The notes below the pieces were generated by a model. It saw only the letters and a program-made list of their open reading frames with translations. It had not been told where the DNA came from and did not search any database. A stretch of 64,000 bases of DNA, from assembly GCA_024741835.1 (NCBI GenBank), contig JAENRP010000029.1:180573-244572 (forward strand), in the 5' to 3' direction. This DNA comes from Diplocarpon mali. Taxonomy: Eukaryota > Ascomycota > Leotiomycetes > Helotiales > Drepanopezizaceae. Shown here in pieces: positions 13,334 through 24,374 of the stretch (within the stretch, counting starts at the first letter, position 1; each line of letters opens with the position of its first letter). The position numbers were made by a program, and so were the translations under genes.

Positions 13334-16180
13334 TAGGGGGATCATGGCGTATTTTGGGTGCTGGATATTTAAGGAAAGTTTGCAGTGGGTGAAAAATTGC
13401 AGGTGTAATGGCGTAGGAAAATGGGATCTTCTTGTACACTATTCGGTAGATACCTGGAAGGAGCAACAGCTATGCAATGAGACGGAAAAGCATCGCAAGC
13501 CTCTACGTCTCTTCGGGATAAGTAGATGGCATAGCTGAACGCACATCGCTGACTCGAGGAAGTGCCGTGCTTCACGGTTCTCATTGCTATTTGTTACTCT
13601 ACCGCTTTGTCATGGCGTGTCCCTTGAAAATATTGTCTCGCTTCCTTTGTGCGGTTTTGTAACCCATCCAGCCTGGCAGATGGCAGCCAAAGGCTCCCCA
13701 CTCACATCAGATGCAACCAGCTGTGTAGACAATCTTCACTTTAGTTAATCGTAGAGCTTGAGAAGAGATTTTCAGCAGCAGAGCAGGCGTGACATCTTCA
13801 ATAGAGAGCGGTTTTTTCCCCTTACTCTGACGTACTTGATTAATTCTAAACTATATAGCACAAGTGAAGAATGCTATGTTGTATTTTTATATATAAGGAG
13901 AAACTCCTCACATTTTTACTATTTAGCTTGATATACCCAGAGCTTTTGTTCTCTTAAATTAGAGTCTCATCTATACCTTAATTGATAGTAATTCCCACTG
14001 AGTCTTGGGTGAGTAGATTCTTAAAAAGGTGCTTAGAAGTTGGGCCTAGAAACGAACCAGGGTCCTTCTACCATACCGGCCTTAGTAGTATTGGAAATTC
14101 AAGTAATTCCATTGCTGAGCGTCTGGGTGCGTATCTCTCAATCCATTCACTGCGCATATTGCTCTCTGTCGGGATACGGGTCATGTGATCAGAAATCATG
14201 TGACAATCATATGATAGGGAAGGCTTGGCACTACTGTATCTACTCTACGCTCTCGAGGAGTAGCTTCGAGAGCAAGCTCTTACACCCGAATATAATCCAA
14301 CGTATTCGAGAAGGCTTCACCTGTGCACACAATCACTAATGTGATACCAACACTCTATTTATATGGACGAACTCGTCAATCTCTATACCCCAATATCAAA
14401 GCCTGCGCTCTCGAGCGCTTCAAAATTGCCCTAGCTATTGTTTAAAGTACGGTTGCATTTGTAGGTAGAGAGTATAATTTGACCTTGAGACGTGATATAT
14501 TAGTACTGATTTACTGTCCCCTGGGTAAACCGATCAACAGCTTTCTATTTCATCACTTGACCTCAAGATACCAACCTTTATAAAAGGCGTTGTTGTACTA
14601 TATGGCTACTATGGCGGCTTTCTCTGGCCCCATACCAGACACGGGAGCCTGAGAACTCGAGCGTCAACACTTTGTAATTCCAGTTTTTCATACGATTCAA
14701 TAGAAAAAGATTGACAAAGTACCTCCGAGACGTATTCTTATGCAGCGGCGAACGATCTACCAGAATGATTCTGATATCATTGCTGGACTTGTGGGGATCA
14801 AGGTGAGTTCCCCGAGAGAGTAAGAGAGGGGAATGAGAATTGCTATATCTCTGTACGTGCCCTGAAATGATATCCTACAGCTGCACCTCTGTAACGACGA
14901 TGTTTAAATGCGTTTCAGCCTATGCTCTATGCAGAGAGCTTCGATGTCCAGAATCGCAAGCTAAACTCCTTCCAGGGCAGATTGACCTCTCGATAAGATT
15001 TGCATGCACTTGAACTCTTTTCGCGTTTTCTCGAGGAACAGGGAGATACAGTAGTACGCATTAGTTTGTTCCTGCGTGGTCTTACTATGTAGGCCCTCGC
15101 CGCCTCTGGCATGGGTCCGAGGGAGGCATTCCGTTCTGCCTCCGTCCACTCTTCCCCTCCTCCTCACTTGCTCGGGGCTCGGTCAAGAGAGGAGGTCGAC
15201 CGGCTATCGCGCAGTTGCAGAGTGACTTTGTCGTCCCATAGAAAGACCAGGCGAAAGTATATTTCAACCATGCACAGGCACTTCCGGGCACCCTTGAACA
15301 CCGACTCACGTGGTGTCTGTTTTGGCCTGCGCCGAAGAATGCGCTTCTTCCCGGCGTAACAAGCACCGCTGGAGCATCTATTCCCCGCGGTGCTTACAGC
15401 ATGGCACGTTCGCAGGGTTCGCTCTAGACATCTTCAGATAGTGCTGATGTCGCCGGCAACGAAGGACCGCTGGTACCTGGTCACTCTTCTCGGCAGTCGG
15501 GCAACATACGCAAGGGGTGGGCTTCCTCTAGCATGGCCATAACCCCAGCACTTCGAAGGAGTAGAAGTCTGATTCGCAGCTGTACCTACAGTACAGTAGT
15601 ACGGAGAAGTTGGTGGTTTCAAAGGTTGCGAGTGACGACTGAACAAGGCTCGAAACCGGGAATCTCGGCCTCCCGTTACTCCAGGGTGATAGTTCACATG
15701 TTTTGCATGCAACTGTTCCGTTCAGCCCGATCGCGAAGTTATTGATATCTGGTTGACTGATTTACACTCGTTATCACGTAAGCGACGTAGGTAGCGAGCA
15801 CAAATATCGTTGGACAAGGTGGGTTCTGGAGCAGAGATGCCGCTTTGGTCGCTAGTATACACGCATTGAAGAGTCCGGCCGGGTGACAGGACGGCACACC
15901 TCAGAGAGCTGTGCAAGCATTAGTCCGTCTATACAAGAAACAAGTACTGCTGAATTTCTGGAAATTCCGCAAGAGCTCTTTTTTTCTTGGCAGTTTAGCA
16001 GCCAGTATGTGTCTTGGGGAGTTGAGTGGACTTGGGCATAATTAGACCAGGATATCAAGAAAGTTCTGACACCCTTTGGCTTGACTTTCTCGCCGGCCAT
16101 AACAAACCCCGTACTAGCGTGTTTGCAGGTGTGGATTTTAGGTGAGTAACAAGATTAAATATGCTTTCACATGGCATATG
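13334..16180. other. Gene-poor intergenic DNA
   Basis: I find no supported gene. 13850-14500 is AT-rich and looks like an old decayed repeat; the rest is unique-looking sequence with only short overlapping open frames on both strands. The first part presumably holds the rsc9 terminator. Confidence 0.45.
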
Positions 16181-17250
16181 GCCTGCGATATAGTTACATT
16201 AAATATAACCTCTTACGGATGTACCTCCGTCGTCCGGTACCGAGGAACGGCGGTCAAGTATCGACCACTATCGATAACGGGGTCTTCAGACGCTCGTTCT
16301 CTCCATCCTATATAATCGTTTTAATGTTAAATATAAATGCATAACTATTTATTTAACTGTTTCAAAATAAAGTCGAATCTAGCAGCAAGTAGTCGCTTAC
16401 TCTTTTCTTACTATGATGGCCCGCCCATACTACTTCATCTGGGAGACAACGACTCAATACCTCTACGCCTTGTCTCCGGCGAGCTTGTAGATTATTTCGA
16501 AGAGTCTATAGAGCCGAGATCACGTCCTTTCGACTGTGAAACAATAAACCCCAACTTGAACAAAGCTAGAGCTTCTCAAAAGCTTCGGAATGAAGTTTGG
16601 TCACTACCTCTTCTAAAATACCCTCTACTTTCAACCTCGACTCATATACCCTGAGATTATTCACATGTATACCTACGGCCAAGAGAGGGGCTTAACAATA
16701 GATATAAGAAGCGACAAGGCGGACATACAAGGGAAAGAGAGAAGGAAAGGATACACTTCAAAGCCGTGCAGTTTTAAGAATTTTCTCTACTTTAGAGATT
16801 TTCTTCGAAAGCTTGGGTTAGTAAGAAGTTTTATAATCAATCACCGCCGCCGACTAGCGCTGGATAAAAATAAAATAAATAGTTGCTCTTAGCGAGAAGG
16901 GCTTATCTTACAACAGATAAGCCAAAAGCGACGACTCTAATTCTCTTGGCGCCCTCTTAAGAGCGTACTTGCCCAAGACCCAAAGGAAATAACTATCAAT
17001 TGAGGTATAAAGTACTCTTTTATCTAAGGAGCTAGGGTCCCCTCTCGGTACGATAGGCTAAATACTAAACGTAGAGTCTTTACCCTCAATCCTTTTTACT
17101 TAATCTGACTGTAGCCTTTTTCGCTCATGCTTCATAGTTTAGAGCTATTCAATACATTGAAAGGGAAGAAAAGCCTACTTGACCCGCGCCGAGTGTAATA
17201 TTGGTCTCAAGTAGCGACGAAGTTAGGCGCAAGACCTTTTAATTACGTAC
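16181..17250. other. Compositionally distinct insert, possibly mitochondrial-derived
   Basis: This stretch is AT-richer than its flanks without the TpA bias of RIP. The plus strand has two short open frames (16337-16654 and 16665-16892). The first ATG frame contains a fluent run (SRLLFSYYDGPPILLHLGDN) that I cannot assign. The texture, with purine-rich and rearranged-looking text, reminds me of fungal mitochondrial intergenic DNA. That is an impression only; a decayed plasmid or transposon fits as well. Confidence 0.2.
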
Positions 17251-20200
17251 TAACTCCCGTATAGCATTGAAGAGGGATTTGGGCGCCAGGGCTCTGCCAG
17301 CCCTACGCAGAACCCCGTATAGCCCTATTGATTGGCGTCTGGAAGTCGGGTTGCTAAGTAGGGATTACTTGGCTATCTCTTATCCTCCAGCGGTTGGGAT
17401 CATGAGTACCCATACGAGCGGCGGAGAGAACAAAGGCAATGCTCTCGAGCTGAAGATTGCTCAAAGTACCTTGACCCGACGAGGATTGATGCAGAGAGGG
17501 GCTGTCGAGTTGATCCAACAGCTGAAAACTCGGGGGTAATGTGAAATCCTCCACGAGCTGTGAAGAGGGAGCATCAAGAGAGTATAGACAAGGAGTTGGC
17601 TTACGCACACGCATGCTAGCCGTTTCGCAGGCCAGATTGGCGCCAAGATGACTACATTACTTTCTACACGGCGTAGTCGTTGCAGGATCAAGTATAATTT
17701 AATATAAAGTTTCTGACCTGCACTACCCCGCCTCCCTGGTTCCAACGTTATTTCGTTCTTCAACATTCGAACCAAAGGATGGGGTGTGCAGCTTTGCAAC
17801 CAGACTCGGACAGGCTATTCACCGGGCGCCACCAACAATACTACGCGGATCTGAAGGTTCGAAGAGAAGAGAGATAATGAAGTATGCTCACTCTCACAGA
17901 GCAGGCGTGATTATGCCTCCGGACATGCGGAGGATAAGCTTTCGGCACGAGAGCCATGGTAGACGCACGTCCGAAGCACGGGACGGGAGTAGGCTCTCTT
18001 CAGGCTCAAATCCCGACCTGGTACTGTAGGAATGCCCTCACTTCTGCTAAGACACAAATCCCGTGTAGGTGGTCGAGTTAACATCCGATTACAAGAAGGG
18101 CCCGTACGAAGAATGCCCGACCAGTCACAAAAAAAGCAGCCCTACTCCACTTCAGCGAGCTTAATTGATCGCACCCCCTCCCCTCGGGCGGACAGATGGG
18201 AAAAGTGTATGGGGACCACTTGAGTTGCATGGATACCGCTAAGCTCACGTCTCTTGAGTACAGGAACATCGAAGATGAAGAGAGTACCAATTCTCGGGGG
18301 TGGTGATATGTAAGGGGAGCTCGCTTTTCTCGCCGGCTGCAAAGTCACGACTCGTGAAGCCGGAACAAGTGCGGCTCTCTACAGCGTCGGTGATGCTACG
18401 TTGACGTGATTTGCCAATGGCCCTTCTTCTCATCCGTGGCGCCCCTGGGGGACGTGCTTGAAAAAATATCGATTTGACTTTTGTTCCTGGGGGCAAATGC
18501 CTACGTATCCGAAGTCCGAGTACCTCGAGGTACTCAGGTACCTCGTCTCAGCCAGACAACACCACAGGAAATATACGAACCCATACAACCCCGCGGAGAA
18601 CCGCACTTGCGCCCGGCGCTGATGTGGTTATTGTCTGGCCTGCGACGAAAGAGAAGCCTCATGTGTGGTCGTGTAGACAATATGGGTTGACAGATACTAC
18701 CAAGTCCTCCGCGACTGGGGGGGAACAGCCTCTTGGAGTAGGGGACCATTTTTAAGCTACTGGTTTATTTTTAAGAAAGCACTTTCAAATCCAATCTTTA
18801 CCGGCGGACCAGCGAGTACCCATTACTCTTTGTTATTCTTGGAAAAGCAGTGTGCGCGAAATAGAAGAAAAGTAAGGAGAACGATCTGCAAAACTCTGTT
18901 TTTAAAAAACACATTAAAGTTTGGAGACTCGGCTTGCGCTCGCTTTCCTACCTGCTACTGTTTTCCCTTTGCTCATGAACTGCTGATCAGTGGATTTCGG
19001 CCCGTGGTATCGGCGGGACAAGAGGACGTACGACAGGAGGGGTTGTTACTTCGCACGCTTGTCAGGTGGTGAAATCCTTCGGAGCTCGTCGGCCCTTCGC
19101 CTCCTATACAGAGCCGATAAATGTCGACAGGCTTTCTACCCCAAGTTGTTGACATGCCTTGGACAAATAGAACCCTAAATCGTGTGCGCTTGGAGAATCT
19201 TCCCAGTAGAGGCTGCTCTCTGCGCGCTGCTGCACGTAACGTCGGTTCTCCACGCTCCTGAGCCCATGGCTACCACGCAGTAAGTTGCAGACACAGGGAG
19301 GGGATGGGTGGACGAGTCCCACCGACATCCCCCCCTTTCGTACAAACTTTCACCACACACGTTAACCGTCGGCTCATCTCCAGCCATGGCCTTATTTCAT
19401 GACAGCTGAACGACGTCGATCAAGGCTTGTGCAGGAGCTCCGAGAAGCTGAGTGTAGGTGGGTATGATGGCGCGATTCGAGAGTCGTTTAGCCATCTATC
19501 AGGTATGGAAACTCGAGAGGTACCTTGCGAAACCGGTCTGACATGTACCGGTTCTGCAAAATCAGCCGTTGGCTGAAAGAGTTATACCCCATCACGCCGT
19601 CGAGCTGCCATCTCGATTTGGATTTCCATGTAACCGCGTTATGCAACTAAATGCAACGGCTCTGCGCAGAGTTGAGCAACTTCAACGAAAGCGGGGCTAC
19701 GCGTCCCTGGAGATAAGATACTCGGCCTCTGAAGCGAGTCAGACAGGCGGTTTGTAGGTCCAACCCTCGGATTCGAAATCGAAATCTCGAAATCCGCACC
19801 CCGTTATCTGGTGGAATAGCGTGGCAAAGCTCGGGCGAGTCAATCTAGTTCTGCGAAAGCCATTATTGCTAAACCCGATTTGCGAAATCATCCCGAGCTT
19901 GGAGTTTAGATTTACGCCATGCCCACGCTCAAAACCGGCGGGTTGACAGAGGTTCGGCATTCAAGTATCGTCTCTGCTGGAGGGAGTTCAGTCTTGTACC
20001 AGCAGAGCCGTGACTCGAGAATGCTCTTGATGTTCCGTTCCCTCGGATCGATGGTGTGGACAGAATTCCAACGCATCAGGACAGCATTCAATAGCAAGCT
20101 TAGAGAGCGACTCGAGGAATACCCTGCACCCTTGCCGGGTTGTGTCTAAAGCTAGAAGATGATATATACTACATGGTCCTCTTCGGTATACAGTTCTCGG

Positions 20201-20941
20201 TACGATTCTGTGTCAAGACTATCATCGCCTTTTGGAGTTAGTAACAGACCCCCGCCACGGCGAAACACTGAGCCTGCAGCTCTGCAAAGAAGAAGCGGCT
20301 AGATATTCCCTGAAAGTAGCGTGCAAGATTTCGGTATTGAGATTTCCAGTATTCGCCCCACCAGTCGGTAGTCGAAGGGTCTGTTATGAAACAGCCGAAC
20401 TCTGCTGGAAAGTTTCCGCTGGGTTACTTATTACAAGGCCGGGGACTACAGTTACTATCTCAAGTCAAGATAGTAGATCTACGGCACCAACGGTTATGAT
20501 CAAACCAATTCCGCAAACCTCCACTCTGCGTCTCTCGTCAAACTAATTTTTCTTCTTCTTAATTTTCTACCTCCGTACTGCGAACATCGCCTAACCCTAT
20601 CGCGGAGCTGTTTGGCCAAAACTGTGCTGAAGAAGAACTGGATTCGAAAGCAGCTTCGCGTTGCCAAACAGCACTTCAGTCTCGTTTGGTTTGGCCACCG
20701 AACAGGACGCTGCCTGGGTAATAGCTGTCCTATCCCGGTAGGAGGCCGTACGCTGGCAATCGGCAGTGGACTTCATGGATGGACAGCAGATTGTTTCCAT
20801 AATATATCCGTTCCATCTGTCTCGACCACAGGAGCTGCCACGTCCTAGGAGATTTCGTTTGACGCTCTCCAAGGGCAGCAAGACTCCTACATACTCTACA
20901 GATAATTTCTTAGCTCCAGACATACATCCATCCAGGGAAAG
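17251..20941. other. Gene-poor intergenic DNA before the receptor gene
   Basis: Only short, overlapping open frames occur on both strands. One ATG-started frame at 19919-20149 (76 codons) has no recognisable content. An 18-bp perfect palindrome lies at 18518-18535. I see no gene or RNA that I can support. Confidence 0.45.
18518..18535. repeat. Perfect 18-bp palindrome with GAGTACCTC arms
   Basis: The sequence reads GAGTACCTCGAGGTACTC and is followed at once by another GGTACCTC half. Such AGGTACCT-type palindromes are seen at the ends of small fungal inverted-repeat elements, but no second end was found nearby. Confidence 0.5.
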
Positions 20942-22733
20942 ATGAGGACTTTCTCGCTGGGCGGGCTGGCCCTTCTGATATGGATTCCGTTGATACCAGG
21001 GAGCCTCGCAGAGATCACTTTGCCAGATTGTGCAGTGAGTGGTACCCTGGCGTGCCTTAGTATTAGCAAAAGTCATTAATCCAAGATTCGATATAGATAT
21101 CTTGCTTGGATAGTGCGCTGCAGAACTCGAGGTGCGCTCCAACAGACCTGGGATGCATCTGTTCGGACGCCACTTTCACGGCCCAGGTCGGCCTTTGCGC
21201 AGAGACTTCTTGTACCGTCAAAGAAGCTCTTGGTATGTTCCCCTCCTGCGACTGCTCGGCTTCTCTCTCTCGTTCATCGCCATTGGCACGGCTGACGGAC
21301 CTGACGATAGTGACCCAAAACTACACGATATCCAGTTGTCATGTTCCTAATCGGGACAAGAGCGACAGATTCACTGCGGCGATAGTCCTCTACAGTGTCT
21401 CGGTCTTCGCCCTGCTGCTACGATTCGTCTCGAAATCAACCAGTGGCCATAACTTCTGGTACGATGATGCGGTGGTGCTTCTGCTGTTTGTTCGTCCTCC
21501 CGTTCGTCTAAATTATCATGTAGATATATTGAGCTGACATCTTGCCAGCTTCTCAGCACGGCGGTGACAGCAAATTCTCTGTTTCTCGGTAAGTTGACCC
21601 CAACGTACTGTACGATACCTACATATCAGAGGCTAACCTACAATAGTGCATCTTGGTCTGGGTTCAGATATATGGACTGTCTCGTTTGATAATATAACTC
21701 AGATCCTCAAGGTATTGTCACCTCCCTGTATGAGACGAGCCTCTAACCGTCCCCGTAGATTTTCTGGATCAGCGAGATTGTCTACTTCATTGCTATATCT
21801 CTGCTCAAGATCTCGTTCCTACTGTTCTTCCTACGCATATTCACCGACAATCGCTTCCGCAAAGCCGTCTGCGTCCTCGTTGTCATCAACATCCTTGTTG
21901 CCGTCTTGTTCGTCACCACTCTCTGCACGACGTGCCGACCGGCTTCTTATATCTGGTACCAGTGGGACGGAGAGCATCCGGGCAAGTGCGGTAACTTGAA
22001 CGCACTCTTCTTCGCAAATGCAATGATCAATATCGCGTTGGACCTGGCGACGCTGGCCTTGCCGATCTCTCAGATCATCAACCTCAACATGAGCAAGAAG
22101 AAGAAGCTCAGCGTGAGCTTGATGATGAGTGTGGGATTGATGTAAGTCGCCCCACCATGACAGCAAGGTTCCACGTGCGAAAGGAAGAGCTAAGCCGTGT
22201 GGTCCAGCGTGACTATCATCAGCATCCTGCGCCTGACCTCTCTCATCCACTTCGCCAACACGTCGAACCCTACATGGGACTACTTCGATACCGCGCTGTG
22301 GTCGGCCATCGAGCTCGACATAGGCTTGCTATGCGTCTGCACGCCCACCCTCCGCATTCTTCTCACGCGCTTCTTCCCCCGTCTCGGGCACAGCACCATC
22401 GACTCGCACCTCGAGAACGCCGAGCAGCTCTCAGCGGCGCCACCGAAGATGATCTGTCCGTATTCCCGACGCCTCACCACTAGCCCGTCGGCGGGCGAGG
22501 GCATTGTGTATGAGAAGAATTACGCGGTGGAGTTTGTGGATAGAAAGGAGGGGTGTAATAGCATGCTTAGCACCACGCAGATTGTAGAGATTCAGGCCGG
22601 CACCCCGGACAGCGCAGGGAGCCAACAGGGGCAGCCTGCGCCTCCGCGAGTCTGCCCACACCTGGCCAAGATTCAATCCAAATTCGCCGTCAAGCCTCAG
22701 CCTCGGGATTCTGGCGAGGTGAGATGTGTCTAG
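20942..22733 (+). CDS. CFEM-domain Pth11-type seven-helix receptor
   Basis: This is a plasma-membrane G-protein-coupled receptor of the Pth11/CFEM class, which senses surfaces or hosts in filamentous fungi. Seven exons (20942-21034, 21097-21232, 21311-21489, 21549-21588, 21647-21711, 21759-22141, 22208-22733) give 473 residues. Residues 1-24 are a signal peptide (FSLGGLALLIWIPLIPG). A CFEM domain with eight cysteines follows (LPDCAISCLDSALQ, then C-x3-C pattern, ending SSC). The rhodopsin-like domain has seven helices, including WYDDAVVLLLF, LKISFLLFFLRIF and DTALWSAIELDIGLL. The tail is polar and cytoplasmic. The second intron (78 nt) is open in frame, so retention is possible, but splicing restores the usual KEAL-to-eighth-Cys spacing. 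The donor of exon 3 (GTTCGT) is the weakest splice call. Ligand unknown. Confidence 0.88.
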
Positions 22734-24374
22734 AGACCACGTTTGACGGGGCTAGTCGGGGTGATTGTGAGCAGCTGGGGGAATTTCGGGGTATATAATT
22801 TTAAATTTTGTGAATAGAAACGCGCCTCGAGTAGTAATCTTCTCACTCCCGGGAACACTTCTGGGTTTAATTTACAGATATCAGGGGTACAAACCTACTT
22901 ATCACCTACTGATACTCTATCACCAGAGATAAAGCTGCCCAGGGAGGCTTGGTGAGGTGTACTGTAATCCAGCTGTTTAAATAGTCCTGACCTAGTATTC
23001 TTGCAATATCACATCTATCAAGTTGTCTCCAAGTGGCGCTGGGGCTCAAGGATGAACCGAGGCCGCCGGGTGCCAACTCGGGCATAACTGAGCTCATCTA
23101 CAAGTGATTAAGCAACTATTTTTAGGCGGCCAATTGAGGATACTCATACCCCCCTCCTCCTTGCTAATGTCTGAGCTTTCACCTGGGTTGGTTTCGAATC
23201 CAGAACGCCGAGCGGGGCGGCAGGTAATGCTTACTTGAATCAACGAGCATCTAATTACTAAGAGCCCACCAGAAGCCAGAGATATTCCTCGTATTGTTTT
23301 TGCACATACATGTTGGTTCCAGCGACCCAGCTGCAGTTGCTTTCTTTTTCTTTTGACTTTTACTTGTAATAAACTTCGAAGGATGGCTCGACAAGGATGT
23401 CGAATAGACTCCGCGGAGTGAAGTAGCAACGAGAGATGGTTTATATGTTATCGTTCTTCACAATGGTAAGCATGCGAGATTCAAACTTTGTAAAGTATGT
23501 CGACAGCATTGGCAGTATACGCAAATCCCAGTGGGTAGCCGGCGGCTGGGACATCAACATCAGCGATCCCAACAAACAATAAGGTAATGCAGCTGTACAT
23601 TACATCATGAAAACCCCAACGCCCCTTCTCTGTAAGCACAAAACTTACATATCTGCAGCCATCAGCCCTTTACTATCATCAAACTGTCTGCAGTGCAGGT
23701 TTAGAAGAGGAGGCAAAGAAAAAGATAATGTCTGACAAGATATCGCGTTTTCTGATATTAGATTGGCTTGTACTAAAGAACAAAGGGGGAAACGCACAAG
23801 AGCAGGCCTCGTAGAGAACCAAAAAGAAGAGGAAGCACCACAATTGGGCAAGCCTCGAGGAGGTGTTGGGAACAATTCCCAAGTTGGAGGTATATTGAGG
23901 TTGTTGGGCGTTGCGCGCTGCGTTCGCTGCTCTCTAAGTACAATGGTGGTATCATATTTATCCTTCTTCTGTCATATGCCAATCATATGACTTCCTATCA
24001 CGAGATCCCTGCGTTTCAGGCCTCTAAAGTATTTGAAATAATGGTTTTCAAATTTGCCGCTATTCCCTGAAGTAGTATATTCGGAGCAGTGCCGTTAAAC
24101 AGGTAGATACCTAGACGCACAGAGACATGAAAGCTCGTGAGATATTCGTAAGATCCTCCGAGCAGCCGCAACTAGAATCGTCAGCTAAAAGCGAGCAGCT
24201 TGTTCACTGAGTCGCCTTGACCTCGGTCCTTGTCTGACTGACGCTCTTAGCAAGAGACAGGCAGGGGGCTTATGAAAATAGCAAAGAGAAGAGTGATTAG
24301 TAAACTTTTAGTCTCTGGCTGTGAGATACAGGCAATGACGCCAGCTTAGAAGTAACGAAGTCCCTCAACAGAGA
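22734..24374. other. Intergenic between receptor and regulator genes
   Basis: This is the convergent 3' space of the receptor and the Zn2Cys6 gene. No supported gene. Short frames on both strands lack any family signal. Confidence 0.5.

Noticed and set aside
17980..18030. tRNA-like segment (GGCTCAAATCCCGACC)
   Set aside because: Only the T-arm-like part is present; the remaining cloverleaf does not pair.
20597..21142. 181-codon minus-strand open frame
   Set aside because: It overlaps the first exons of the CFEM receptor in antisense, begins without good context and shows no family features.
23150..23225. tRNA-like T-arm text (GGTTTCGAATCC)
   Set aside because: No matching acceptor stem, D-arm or anticodon arm could be drawn around it.
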